From Vibrio natriegens NBRC 15636 = ATCC 14048 = DSM 759 (GTDB lineage Bacteria > Pseudomonadota > Gammaproteobacteria > Enterobacterales > Vibrionaceae): a stretch of 64,000 nucleotides of DNA. The notes under the pieces are model-generated. The model was not told where the DNA came from. It saw only the letters and a program-made list of their open reading frames with translations, and ran no database searches. The stretch lies in NCBI RefSeq assembly GCF_035621455.1, contig NZ_CP141822.1, positions 1,054,001 to 1,118,000 on the forward strand. The letters are read 5' to 3'. The number at the start of each line of letters is the position of its first letter. The stretch's first letter is position 1. The position numbers were made by a program, and so were the translations under genes. This document shows positions 1 to 8,597 of the stretch, piece by piece.

Positions 1-1350
1 GACCTGAATATTAGGCTCAAGGTTCGATAGGTTATATTGCGCTGCGAGCTTTTCTCTGATGCTCTTATAACCGCTCTCATCGTGAATCGCCGATATTTCG
101 ATGAAGTTTTTATGGTCATCATCTTTGATAGCGAACAGTTTAAAGTCACGTATCAATTTAGGTGACAGGTATTGGCTGATAAAACTTTCATCTTTGAAGT
201 TATGCATTGCAAAGTGCACTGCGTCTAGCCAGTCGGTACCCGCTAAATCTGGGAACCATTCCTTATCTTCATCAGTTGGCTCTTCACAGATGCGTTTGAT
301 ATCGCGGAACATGGCAAAGCCGAGCGCGTAAGGGTTAATGCCGCTAAAGTAAGGGCTGTTATACGCAGGCTGCGCTACTACGCTGGTGTGACTGTGTAAG
401 AACTCTAGGATGAACTTTTCAGACACCAAACCTTCGTCGTAAAGATGGTTAAGAATGGTGTAATGCCAGAACGTTGCCCAACCTTCGTTCATCACCTGAG
501 TTTGCTTTTGTGGGTAGAAGTATTGGCTTATCTTACGCACAATACGGATGACTTCACGCTGCCATGGCTCGAGTAGCGGTGCATGTTTCTCAAAGAAATA
601 CAGTAAGTTTTCCTGTGGTTCACTTGGGAAGCGCTCTACGATGTCCTCTTCTTTGGTTTTCGACCTAGGCACGGTTCGCCACAGATCATTAATTTGTGAT
701 TGCAGGTACGCCTCACGCTCTTCTTGACGCGCTTTCTCTTCCGTAATGGAGATTTTTTCTGGACGTTTGTATCTGTCGACCCCGAAGTTCATCAATGCAT
801 GACAAGAATCGAGAAGTTTTTCAACTTCCAGAACACCATAGCGTTCTTCACACTCTGCCAGGTATTTTTTTGCGAACAATAGATAATCAATGATAGAGCT
901 TGCGTCTGTCCAAGTCTGGAACAGGTAGTTACCTTTAAAGAAAGAGTTGTGTCCATAGCAGGCATGCGCCATCACCAGCGCCTGCATAGTCACCGTGTTC
1001 TCTTCCATTAGATAGGCGATACAAGGGTTGGAGTTGATGACTATCTCGTACGCCAAGCCCATTTGGCCGTGTTTGTAGTTTTGCTCTGTCTGAATGAATT
1101 TCTTACCGAACGACCAGTGGTTGTAGTTGATCGGCATCCCAATGCTTGAGTATGCATCCATCATTTGTTCTGACGTGATGACCTCAATTTGGTTTGGGTA
1201 AGTGTCGAGGCGATAGTGCTCAGCGACACGTTTTATCTCTTTGTGGTATCGCTCCAGCAACTCGAAGGTCCAGTCGGGACCATCAGGTAGCAACTTGCTA
1301 CTGCGCTTTTTTGGAGCTTTACCAGAGAGGTTTTTCGTTGCGGTACTCAT
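1..1350 (-). CDS. ycgB: SpoVR family protein YcgB, C-terminus beyond the window
   Basis: The reading frame is open from an ATG at 1350 to the window edge, giving about 450 codons of a protein that is usually near 510. The translation begins MSTATKNLSGKAPKK and contains the SpoVR-type stretches YNHWSFGKKF, MAHACYGHNSFFKGN and MNEGWATFWHY, which are conserved in the family. SpoVR was named for a role in Bacillus spore cortex formation. In non-spore-forming proteobacteria it is a stationary-phase protein whose biochemistry is unclear. It is the last gene of the yeaG-yeaH-ycgB set and lies only 11 bases after yeaH, so it is almost certainly co-transcribed. The family is certain; the molecular role is not known. 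Confidence 0.93.
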   Translation of the reverse strand, partial: MSTATKNLSGKAPKKRSSKLLPDGPDWTFELLERYHKEIKRVAEHYRLDTYPNQIEVITSEQMMDAYSSIGMPINYNHWSFGKKFIQTEQNYKHGQMGLAYEIVINSNPCIAYLMEENTVTMQALVMAHACYGHNSFFKGNYLFQTWTDASSIIDYLLFAKKYLAECEERYGVLEVEKLLDSCHALMNFGVDRYKRPEKISITEEKARQEEREAYLQSQINDLWRTVPRSKTKEEDIVERFPSEPQENLLYFFEKHAPLLEPWQREVIRIVRKISQYFYPQKQTQVMNEGWATFWHYTILNHLYDEGLVSEKFILEFLHSHTSVVAQPAYNSPYFSGINPYALGFAMFRDIKRICEEPTDEDKEWFPDLAGTDWLDAVHFAMHNFKDESFISQYLSPKLIRDFKLFAIKDDDHKNFIEISAIHDESGYKSIREKLAAQYNLSNLEPNIQV

Positions 1351-1361
1351 CGCTAGCCTCC

Positions 1362-2633
1362 TTACGCCGTTTCTTTGTGGAATAGTTCACGGAAGACAGG
1401 GAAGATATCCTCAACAGAGCGAATATTTTTCATTGCAAAGTTAGGAAATTCCTCGGTGAGTTTTTCATACTCATGCCACAAAGTTTGGTGAGAACGACGT
1501 GTGATCTCAATATATGAGTAGTACTGACAGTTAGGCAGTAACTTATCCACTAATAAGTCACGGCATCTCGGTGAGTCATCCGCCCAGTTGTCGCCATCGG
1601 ATGCTTGGGCTGCATAAATGTTCCACTGTCCGACAGGGTAACGAGCTTTGATTATCTCATCCATGAGTTTTAGAGCACTGGATACAATGGTACCCCCCGT
1701 TTCCTGAGAGTAGAAAAACTCGTGCTCATCCACTTCTTTTGCCTGTGTGTGGTGGCGAATAAACACCACTTCCACGTTTTCATAGGTACGAGTCAGGAAT
1801 AGGTAAAGCAGTACGTAGAATCGTTTTGCAATATCCTTGGTTGCTTGATCCATTGAGCCTGACACGTCCATTAAGCAGAACATGACGGCCTGGCTGGATG
1901 GAACAGGGCGTTTCTCGTAGTTTTTGAAACGTAAGTCGAAAGTATCAATAAACGGAACACTGTCGATTTTCTTACGCAGTTCGGTTATTTCCCTCTTCAA
2001 CCGGGTCTCTTCAAACGGTTGAGCAGGCTCCATATTTTTAATACGTGAGAGCTCATCCTCAAGTTCTTTGAGAAGTCGCTTTTTACCTGCTGTCATGGCC
2101 GTTCTTCGAGCCAGAGATTGTTGGAGTGAGCGCACAACAGCAATGTTAGAGGGGATACCCGCAGTCTGGAAGCCAGCACGATGTGTTTTCCACTCGGTAA
2201 TTTTTGCTATTTGGTTTTTCTCTAAATTCGGCAGCTCGAGATCTTCGAAAAGAATATCCAGATATTCGTCTTTCGAGATTTGGAATACAAATTCATCCTG
2301 ACCTTCGCCGTCTGGACTTGCGTTACCTTCGCCAGAGCCACTGCCTTGGCCTCCTGATTTTGGACGCTCGATTTTGTCACCAGTAATGAACTGATCGTTA
2401 CCTGGATGGACACGCTCACGTAGCCCACCTTGACCTTGATGAAAAATCGGTTCGGTTATGTCTTTATGCGGTATCGATACGTCTTCGCCCGTTTCCGTAT
2501 TCGTGATCGAGCGTCGATTCACTGCGTCTGCCACCGACTCCTTGATTTGCTCTCTATGGCGCTTCAAGAAGCGCTGTCTGTTAACAGCGCTCTTGTTCTT
2601 GCCATTGAGCCTTCGGTCTATAAATTGCGCCAT
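1362..2633 (-). CDS. yeaH: YeaH/YhbH family protein (DUF444, von Willebrand A-like)
   Basis: A protein of 423 residues starting [15 protein letters not shown]; an in-frame ATG eight codons upstream is less likely because family members start at this conserved motif. The N-terminal third is basic, with a glycine/serine-rich linker around residues 85-110. Near residue 254 it carries a MIDAS-like metal-binding motif, DVSGSMDQ, typical of von Willebrand A domains. The family occurs with PrkA kinases and SpoVR and is thought to act with them in starvation or stationary phase; its exact activity is unknown. It lies between yeaG and ycgB with short gaps, which indicates one operon. Confidence 0.93.
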   Translation of the reverse strand: MAQFIDRRLNGKNKSAVNRQRFLKRHREQIKESVADAVNRRSITNTETGEDVSIPHKDITEPIFHQGQGGLRERVHPGNDQFITGDKIERPKSGGQGSGSGEGNASPDGEGQDEFVFQISKDEYLDILFEDLELPNLEKNQIAKITEWKTHRAGFQTAGIPSNIAVVRSLQQSLARRTAMTAGKKRLLKELEDELSRIKNMEPAQPFEETRLKREITELRKKIDSVPFIDTFDLRFKNYEKRPVPSSQAVMFCLMDVSGSMDQATKDIAKRFYVLLYLFLTRTYENVEVVFIRHHTQAKEVDEHEFFYSQETGGTIVSSALKLMDEIIKARYPVGQWNIYAAQASDGDNWADDSPRCRDLLVDKLLPNCQYYSYIEITRRSHQTLWHEYEKLTEEFPNFAMKNIRSVEDIFPVFRELFHKETA

Positions 2634-2682
2634 GAAATAGCCCTCTTCATGTTTCACACAAGCGACCTAACTCAACATTTGG

Positions 2683-4617
2683 TTAGGATGACTTACGTAC
2701 TCGTAGGTACCACTCAGAAAGTAGGCGAACCTGTTTCTCGGTATAGCCTTTTTCCATCATGCGAGCGACAAAGTCGTCATGTTTCCTCTGATCTTCAGAA
2801 GAGGTTTTCGCATTAAATGAGATAACCGGAAGAAGTTCTTCAGTGTTGGAGAACATTTTCTTCTCGATAACTGTGCGCAATTTTTCGTAGCTGGTCCAAA
2901 CCGGGTTCTGACCATTGTTAGTGGCTTTCGCACGAAGCACAAAGTTGACGATTTCGTTTCGGAAATCTTTAGGGTTAGAAATACCGGCTGTTTTCTCGAT
3001 CTTCTCTAGCTCTAAGTTGAGTGAAGCGCGGTCAAATAGCTGGCCAGTTTCTGGATCGCGGTACTCTTGGTCCTGAATCCAGAAGTCTGCATAAGTCACG
3101 TAACGGTCAAAGATGTTCTGACCATACTCAGAGTATGACTCTAGGTACGCGGTCTGAATTTCTTTACCAATGAACTCGACGTAGCGAGGTACGAGGTATC
3201 CTTTCAAGAACTCAAGGTATTTTTCTGCCGTTTCTGTTGGGAACTGTTCACGTTCAACTTGCTGTTCAATGACGTAGAACAGATGAACTGGGTTCGCGGC
3301 TACTTCGGTTTGGTCGAAGTTAAATACACGCGACAGAATCTTAAACGCGAAACGAGTGGACAGGCCGCTCATGCCTTCATCAACCCCGGCGTAATCACGA
3401 TATTCCTGATAGCTTTTCGCTTTCGGATCGGTGTCTTTCAGGGTTTCACCGTCGTATACCCGCATTTTAGAGAAGATGGACGAGTTTTCAGGCTCTTTCA
3501 GGCGTGAAAGAATACTGAATTGCGCCAACGTTTCTAACGTGCTTGGTGAACATGGTGCTTGTGACAGTTCACTGTTTTCGAGAAGTTTTTGGTAAATTTT
3601 CACTTCTTCAGAAACACGTAGACAGTACGGCACTTTCACAATGTACACACGGTCAAGGAATGCTTCGTTGTTTTTGTTGTTACGGAACGTTTGCCATTCT
3701 GATTCGTTCGAGTGCGCTAAGATCATGCCATCGAATGGAATCGCAGACAGGCCTTCCGTGCCGTTAAAGTTACCTTCCTGAGTCGCAGTTAGTAGCGGGT
3801 GAAGTACTTTAATCGGTGCTTTGAACATCTCAACGAATTCCATCAAGCCTTGGTTCGCTTTACACAGCGCGCCAGAGTAGCTGTAGGCATCTGGATCGTC
3901 TTGAGAGTAATGTTCAAGTTTACGGATATCGACTTTACCTACGAGTGATGAAATGTCTTGGTTGTTTTCATCGCCTGGTTCGGTTTTCGCTACCCCGATC
4001 TGGTCGAGGATAGAAGGGCGGACTTTGACTACTTTAAATTTGGTGATGTCGCCACCAAACTCATGCAGACGTTTGGCTGCCCAAGGAGACATAATGGAGC
4101 GTAGGTAACGCTGTTCAATACCGTATTCTTTTTTCAGGATTTCGCCATCTTCGGAAGCTTTAAAGAGGCAGAAAGGATGGTCATTGACCGGACTGCGCTG
4201 ACCATTCGCGGTAAGCACATAAATTGGCATTTGTTCCATCAATGCTTTTAGTTTTTCTGCAAGTGATGATTTACCACCACCTACTGGACCGAGTAGGTAA
4301 AGAATCTGTTTGCGTTCTTCTAAACCTTGAGCAGCATGTTTTAGATATGAAACAATTTGTTCTATCGCATCTTCCATGCCATAGAAATCTTTAAATGTTG
4401 AGTAACGCGCTATAACGCGGTTTGAGAAGATCCGGCTTAGACGTGGATCTTTGGCTGTATCGATTACTTCTGGCTCACCGATGGCCATCAGTAGGCGCTC
4501 TGCTGCATTAGCGTATGCGCTTTTGTCATCCTTACACAGGGCTAGAAACTCCTGTAACGACATCTCTTCATCTTTAGAAGCTTCATATCTGGATTGATAG
4601 TGGTCGAAAATACTCAT
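2683..4617 (-). CDS. yeaG: PrkA-family serine/threonine protein kinase YeaG
   Basis: A protein of 644 residues from MSIFDHYQSRYE, the usual length for YeaG. An upstream in-frame ATG at 4674 is rejected because a strong Shine-Dalgarno (AAAGGGGAAAG on the minus strand) sits just before 4617. A P-loop, GPVGGGKSS, lies at residues 110-118 in the AAA-like PrkA domain, and the C-terminal third matches the PrkA kinase region. In enterobacteria YeaG is induced under nitrogen starvation and stationary phase and works with YeaH. It is the first gene of the yeaG-yeaH-ycgB operon, so the promoter should lie upstream of 4617. I saw no clear sigma-54 site there. Confidence 0.95.
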   Translation of the reverse strand: MSIFDHYQSRYEASKDEEMSLQEFLALCKDDKSAYANAAERLLMAIGEPEVIDTAKDPRLSRIFSNRVIARYSTFKDFYGMEDAIEQIVSYLKHAAQGLEERKQILYLLGPVGGGKSSLAEKLKALMEQMPIYVLTANGQRSPVNDHPFCLFKASEDGEILKKEYGIEQRYLRSIMSPWAAKRLHEFGGDITKFKVVKVRPSILDQIGVAKTEPGDENNQDISSLVGKVDIRKLEHYSQDDPDAYSYSGALCKANQGLMEFVEMFKAPIKVLHPLLTATQEGNFNGTEGLSAIPFDGMILAHSNESEWQTFRNNKNNEAFLDRVYIVKVPYCLRVSEEVKIYQKLLENSELSQAPCSPSTLETLAQFSILSRLKEPENSSIFSKMRVYDGETLKDTDPKAKSYQEYRDYAGVDEGMSGLSTRFAFKILSRVFNFDQTEVAANPVHLFYVIEQQVEREQFPTETAEKYLEFLKGYLVPRYVEFIGKEIQTAYLESYSEYGQNIFDRYVTYADFWIQDQEYRDPETGQLFDRASLNLELEKIEKTAGISNPKDFRNEIVNFVLRAKATNNGQNPVWTSYEKLRTVIEKKMFSNTEELLPVISFNAKTSSEDQRKHDDFVARMMEKGYTEKQVRLLSEWYLRVRKSS

Positions 4618-5061
4618 GTCGCTTTCCCCTTTAATAGTCAGTCTACCGACGAACGTTGATGAAGGCTTACTCACCTGTTGTCATGCTCTTGGTTGTCTGA
4701 ATGTATACGTACTGACCTCTGATTTGGTTTGTACAGGACGTAAGTTATGCGACACCAAAGACTTTGCTTTAAGTACAGATTTATCATCACAACGGTGAGC
4801 GGTGGATTTGAATCATTCAATCACAGCCTTTCTCTACTTAAGCCTAGTCGGGGATTTGCAATTTTGCTTAACAATTATGAATTTATTGTAAAAGTGGCAT
4901 ATTTATCACTCTTGCATAAATGGCAGGATTGTGTGGTGTGTTCAGTATTGATAAATCAAATGTTTGGCATCAGGTGGCCAATGTTAGTGATTCATCGTTA
5001 GCCTTGGAGAAAGATTGAGAAAATTGCTCTGACGTGAAAAAGATAATGGGCGATAAGGCAA
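4618..5061. other. Intergenic region upstream of yeaG
   Basis: About 440 bases that should hold the yeaG-operon promoter on the minus strand. Several short frames cross it on both strands, but none has a convincing ribosome-binding site or resembles a protein I know. A GG-N10-GC sigma-54 pattern was searched for by eye and not found. The rest appears to be plain AT-rich spacer. Confidence 0.5.
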
Positions 5062-5088
5062 ATAAAAAGGAGAGCCACAGCTCTCCTA
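5062..5088 (-). terminator. Rho-independent terminator of yfbU
   Basis: On the minus strand an AGGAGAGC/GCTCTCCT stem (5068-5075 with 5080-5087, four-base loop) is followed by a TTTTTATTT tract, 18 bases after the yfbU stop codon. Confidence 0.9.
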
Positions 5089-5105
5089 TTCAATGGTTTG
5101 TATAA

Positions 5106-5606
5106 CTAGGCACTGAAGATTTGTGCCAGCTCGTTAGGACATAGGTGGTATTGACGAGGGCAGTTACGCCATGTTTGCAGCATACGACGGTATTTCTCTA
5201 GCATTGGCATTTGGCTGTTGAAATGGTGATCTGCTTTGTCAAATTGTGGGTAAAGGCCTTCAGAGTCAACTAGAAAACGTACGTAATGTACTTGTTGCGC
5301 TTCCGAAGCGATATCGAATCCCAAGAACTGTAGGCGACGTTGGTCGACTTTGCCTTTCTCGTCACTGTCGAGGAGGTTGTTAGACTCTTGCATCGCGTGA
5401 TACATCTCCATAATGTCGATGATTTCACGACATTCTGCTTCTGTAATACGGCCAAAGTCTTTGTTTAATTCGCACATTTGTAGTTCATAACCACGCTCGA
5501 CGATTGTCTGTAAGCGTTTGTATTTTGACGCATTACTTGGATCGAGTTGAGACATTAGGTTGTACTGGTTTGATAGAATCAAACGTTGAGCGTTTGACAT
5601 TTCCAT
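5106..5606 (-). CDS. yfbU: YfbU family protein (UPF0304)
   Basis: A protein of 166 residues that follows Escherichia coli YfbU along its whole length, with the conserved start [15 protein letters not shown], the DIMEMYHAM stretch and the C-terminal CPRQYHL. It is a small soluble alpha-helical protein. YfbU overproduction has been linked to cell death in E. coli, but the physiological role is unknown. It is monocistronic here: a terminator follows directly and the next upstream gene is 155 bases away. Confidence 0.92.
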   Translation of the reverse strand: MEMSNAQRLILSNQYNLMSQLDPSNASKYKRLQTIVERGYELQMCELNKDFGRITEAECREIIDIMEMYHAMQESNNLLDSDEKGKVDQRRLQFLGFDIASEAQQVHYVRFLVDSEGLYPQFDKADHHFNSQMPMLEKYRRMLQTWRNCPRQYHLCPNELAQIFSA

Positions 5607-5761
5607 GATGACCTCACTAAATAATCTAATACATTTTTAATGTGCTTAGGTTAACGCTTCAGACACGTGTGAAACATGATCTCAACACATATTTAATATG
5701 AAAAAATGACAACAAATTCTCAATTTATCTAGCTTTCAGCCCCATCTCTATCAAGCGGACT

Positions 5762-6430
5762 CTATTTTTTGTGATAGTGGTTGTATATGTAATCTCTATC
5801 GGAGAAAACTCTCAACCATTCTGGCTTAAACACGGTCAGCACAGCGAGAGACATACCATTGAGCAAGCCCTCGGGAAAGGCCAGAAGAGGGACAAAAATA
5901 AAGTAGTTGTGCTGAATCGTTTCCCAGTCGTAATGACCGACAGACAAGTGATAGAACGAATTGATCAGCAGATGCAAGCTGCCGGTAATTGCCCCGTTGA
6001 AGAAACCCGCAACGAAAATAAAGACAAAGATATTACGAGGCAAATAGTGGTAACTTAGCAGAAATACCAAGTAACTGATTAGAATAGGGAATAGGGCGGA
6101 AAGTACCAGTGAGCTTGGTAACAGGATGAGCGAGGTGCCTTGTATCCAATGATTAACAATCATTGCAGGAATACTGAGCAAAAACGCCATTCGCCACCCA
6201 TACATCATGGTTAATGTCGTCAAAGCGAGAAAGTGTATTTTCAGCCCTTCCTTCACACCTGCTTGCGCAGACCACAAAATCGTTAACAGAAAAAGAGTGG
6301 CAAAAACAATGTGCTGAAATGACTTCTCTTGCTCTAGCTTAGGCCAAACGGCCTTTCTCCAGTCGGGAATGCAAAAAGCAATAACGACCCAAGCGATAAC
6401 GATTAATGATCCTAAGTTAAACCAATCCAT
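5762..6430 (-). CDS. CbiM-like energy-coupling factor transporter S-component, orphan
   Basis: A very hydrophobic protein of 222 residues with about six or seven predicted membrane segments. Motifs of the CbiM/NikM-like family are present: the IHFLALTTLTMMYGWRMAF region near residues 70-90 and LAFPEGLLNGM near the C-terminus. Proteins of this group are the substrate-binding membrane parts of metal or vitamin ECF importers. No EcfA ATPase or EcfT gene is adjacent, so either it uses shared modules elsewhere or it acts alone. The substrate cannot be told from sequence. There is no N-terminal metal-binding Met-His extension of the type seen in true CbiM or NikM. Confidence 0.75.
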   Translation of the reverse strand: MDWFNLGSLIVIAWVVIAFCIPDWRKAVWPKLEQEKSFQHIVFATLFLLTILWSAQAGVKEGLKIHFLALTTLTMMYGWRMAFLLSIPAMIVNHWIQGTSLILLPSSLVLSALFPILISYLVFLLSYHYLPRNIFVFIFVAGFFNGAITGSLHLLINSFYHLSVGHYDWETIQHNYFIFVPLLAFPEGLLNGMSLAVLTVFKPEWLRVFSDRDYIYNHYHKK

Positions 6431-6531
6431 GACTCATTTCCTACAACGTTGTTTTGTTTCTTATACGTTCGTCAGCGAGCGCTATTCTACATGGACGGAT
6501 GAGGTATTTAACCTATTTGATTTAACAGAAT

Positions 6532-6562
6532 AAAAAAATACCAGCGCTTGGCTGGTATTTTT
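6532..6562 (-). terminator. Terminator of pflA
   Basis: On the minus strand a 10-bp stem, AAATACCAGC/GCTGGTATTT (6536-6545 with 6551-6560), is followed by a T tract. It lies 22 bases after the pflA stop. The plus strand also has a short T run, so it may work in both directions. Confidence 0.88.
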
Positions 6563-6583
6563 AATCAGAGAAAATGGACCACT

Positions 6584-7324
6584 CTAGTATTTTACATTTG
6601 GATGGTACTGAGAAAGAATGGACTGGATTTCATCCATCGTCTCTTTAGACGGAGGATTCACACCTTCAAGTGGGTACTCAAGGCCCAGCGCTTCCCACTT
6701 GTGTGCACCAAGTTTGTGATAAGGAAGCAGCTCGACTTTCTCGATGTTGTCCATATCTTTGATAAACTCACCAAGCATGTGTGCTGCTTCTGGATCATCT
6801 GTGTAACCAGGAACCACAACGTAGCGAATCCAGGTCGTTTGTCCAATCTTATGCAGATAGCGAGCAAAGTCGAGAGTACGCTTGTTTGACACGCCGATTA
6901 AGTCCTGATGAACTTCATCTTTCATGTGCTTGATGTCCAACATCACGAGATCTGTGGCATCGAGAACTTCGTCAATCACATCGGTGTGTTTACGGACATA
7001 GCCATTGGTATCAAGGCAGGTATGAATACCTTCGGCTTTAGCCGCTCGGAAAAAGTCACGAACAAACTCCGGTTGAAGCATAGCCTCACCGCCTGAACAA
7101 GTGATACCACCGCCAGACGCTTTCATGAAGTGACGGTATGATTTCGCCTCTGCAATGATTTCTTCTACGGTAACTTCTTTACCGTCATGCGTATCCCAAG
7201 TATCGCGGTTATGGCAATACTTACAACGCATCAAACAACCTTGCAAGAAGACGATAAAACGAATACCAGGTCCGTCTACGGTACCACATGACTCAAACGA
7301 GTGAATTCGACCAGTTGCTGACAT
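6584..7324 (-). CDS. pflA: Pyruvate formate-lyase 1-activating enzyme (radical SAM)
   Basis: A protein of 246 residues, the standard length. The radical SAM iron-sulfur motif CX3CX2C is at Cys30, Cys34 and Cys37, in [11 protein letters not shown], followed by the GGG(I/E) region [16 protein letters not shown]. The enzyme uses S-adenosylmethionine and a reduced 4Fe-4S cluster to place the glycyl radical on PflB under anaerobic conditions. Its partner pflB is about 1.3 kb upstream on the same strand, separated by an lpxR-type gene, an interruption of the usual pflB-pflA pair. Its own promoter probably lies in 7325-7466. Confidence 0.97.
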   Translation of the reverse strand: MSATGRIHSFESCGTVDGPGIRFIVFLQGCLMRCKYCHNRDTWDTHDGKEVTVEEIIAEAKSYRHFMKASGGGITCSGGEAMLQPEFVRDFFRAAKAEGIHTCLDTNGYVRKHTDVIDEVLDATDLVMLDIKHMKDEVHQDLIGVSNKRTLDFARYLHKIGQTTWIRYVVVPGYTDDPEAAHMLGEFIKDMDNIEKVELLPYHKLGAHKWEALGLEYPLEGVNPPSKETMDEIQSILSQYHPNVKY

Positions 7325-7422
7325 CTTTTGCTCTCATGACTTAAATAAGAATGCTGTTATTTTATTACAAAAAGCAGGGTTAAAACAGTCTTGTAGCAAG
7401 GAAGGTGAGGGAATACGGTTAA

Positions 7423-7457
7423 TCAAATGGTCAATGAGTTGTTTATTGACCATTTGA
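7423..7457. other. 13-bp perfect stem-loop between lpxR and pflA
   Basis: TCAAATGGTCAAT (7423-7435) is the exact inverse of ATTGACCATTTGA (7445-7457), with a nine-base loop. It lies ten bases after the lpxR-type stop codon and about 100 bases before the pflA start. No U tract follows on the minus strand, so it is not a classical terminator. It could be a 3' mRNA-stabilising hairpin or an operator in the pflA promoter region. Confidence 0.6.
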
Positions 7458-7466
7458 GCTTTCTAT

Positions 7467-8444
7467 TTAAAAGAAGGCGAAGACAGAAAACGATCCGGTA
7501 CCATAAATATCGGTTGGAGACTCTTTATATTCTGGAGTTTTCACCGTAAAGGTTATGCTCGCTCCATAGCTTTGATTATACCAAGTTGCTCCAGCAACGG
7601 CGGTTGTTTGCCAGTGCTCCAATGTCACGTCATAAGGCTCAGATGGTTCTGGAATGCCGGAACGATCACCTTCGAGTGTGATGTCATTAAAACGGTAGCG
7701 ACCTTCAAACCCGGTAAACAAGAACCAGCTGCTGGCGTGATTGGACAACATGCTTGCTGAAAAGGGGCTTTCCACACTGATGTTGGCTGCACCGATGCTA
7801 TTGCCTAAGTTGGTTCCCCAACGAAACATGACTCCTTGAGACACATCACTGCGGAAGTTGCCGGCATTAATGTCATTGACGTTGGTGATCTCCCATTGTG
7901 TGCTTTTCCCTTCACTGCGCATTAACTTATTGAATGCGCGGTATCCAACGCTTAACGCGAGATAGTCGTCAATTTGGTAATCCCAACCTTGAGGATCTGG
8001 AGAGCCAGTAATGCTGTGAACCAGAGATTGTGCTTTCTCTGACAGAGCGCTTTCGCCCGTTGCTCCGATGGTAAAGTTATAACGAACAGCTTTATCTTGA
8101 GTTAATGAAAGGTAATTGATTTCTGTGTGCAGATAACCAGCGTATGGGCGATCATTCGCCAGAGGGTAATCGACTTCTATATCACTCGGTGTCCACATCT
8201 TATGGCCAAGCACGAGCTCTATTTTATCGACATTCGTGTTGGAGGCGTTGTTTAGGCTTAGCCAGCTCCATTCACTTTCTTTTCTTAATTGTCCGGTCGC
8301 GTAAGAGAGAAATATGCCGTTGGTGTAATCATGGTCAACACCAAAGATACCGTCATTATCAAGCGTAAAGGAAACCGTGGATTTGTTGGATGCCAAAGCA
8401 ACTGGCGACAAAAGAGTAAGAATAAATAATTTATTAAATTTCAT
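7467..8444 (-). CDS. lpxR: LpxR-type lipid A 3'-O-deacylase, outer membrane (DUF2219)
   Basis: A protein of about 325 residues from MKFNKLFILTLL; an ATG three codons upstream (8453) is an alternative start. A short signal peptide ends near ALA. The mature protein opens with TLDNDGIFG, the Asn-Asp pair of the LpxR active site, followed by DYTNG, NDRPYAGYLH and the LVHSITG...GWDYQ region that holds the catalytic histidine. It ends in aromatic residues (FAFF), as outer-membrane beta-barrels do. LpxR removes the 3'-acyloxyacyl chains from lipid A at the cell surface. It sits between pflA and pflB, an unusual position. The family call is good; the activity has to be assumed from the motifs. Confidence 0.85.
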   Translation of the reverse strand: MKFNKLFILTLLSPVALASNKSTVSFTLDNDGIFGVDHDYTNGIFLSYATGQLRKESEWSWLSLNNASNTNVDKIELVLGHKMWTPSDIEVDYPLANDRPYAGYLHTEINYLSLTQDKAVRYNFTIGATGESALSEKAQSLVHSITGSPDPQGWDYQIDDYLALSVGYRAFNKLMRSEGKSTQWEITNVNDINAGNFRSDVSQGVMFRWGTNLGNSIGAANISVESPFSASMLSNHASSWFLFTGFEGRYRFNDITLEGDRSGIPEPSEPYDVTLEHWQTTAVAGATWYNQSYGASITFTVKTPEYKESPTDIYGTGSFSVFAFF

Positions 8445-8530
8445 ATAATGCATTGAATATTTTTCTTTGCATCATACGTAAGAAAGGCAACTAAATCTTT
8501 TGAAATATCACAAGATTGGCGGTGGAAATG

Positions 8531-8560
8531 AAAAAAAAGCCGATGCTTTTCAGCACCGGC
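8531..8560 (-). terminator. Terminator of pflB
   Basis: On the minus strand the stem GCCGGTGCT/AGCATCGGC contains one G-U pair (which only pairs in the minus-strand RNA) and is followed by eight T residues. It lies about 40 bases after the pflB stop. Confidence 0.9.
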
Positions 8561-8597
8561 TCTTGTTGTATTACTATAACGTTATTTCGCGACAGTC

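Noticed and set aside
4747..5001. 84-codon plus-strand frame between yeaG and yfbU
   Set aside because: No ribosome-binding site, no family-like sequence, AT-rich codons and position in a promoter region.
7423..7457. 13-bp hairpin as the terminator of the lpxR-type gene
   Set aside because: No U tract follows on the minus strand, so it is listed as a stem-loop of unknown role.
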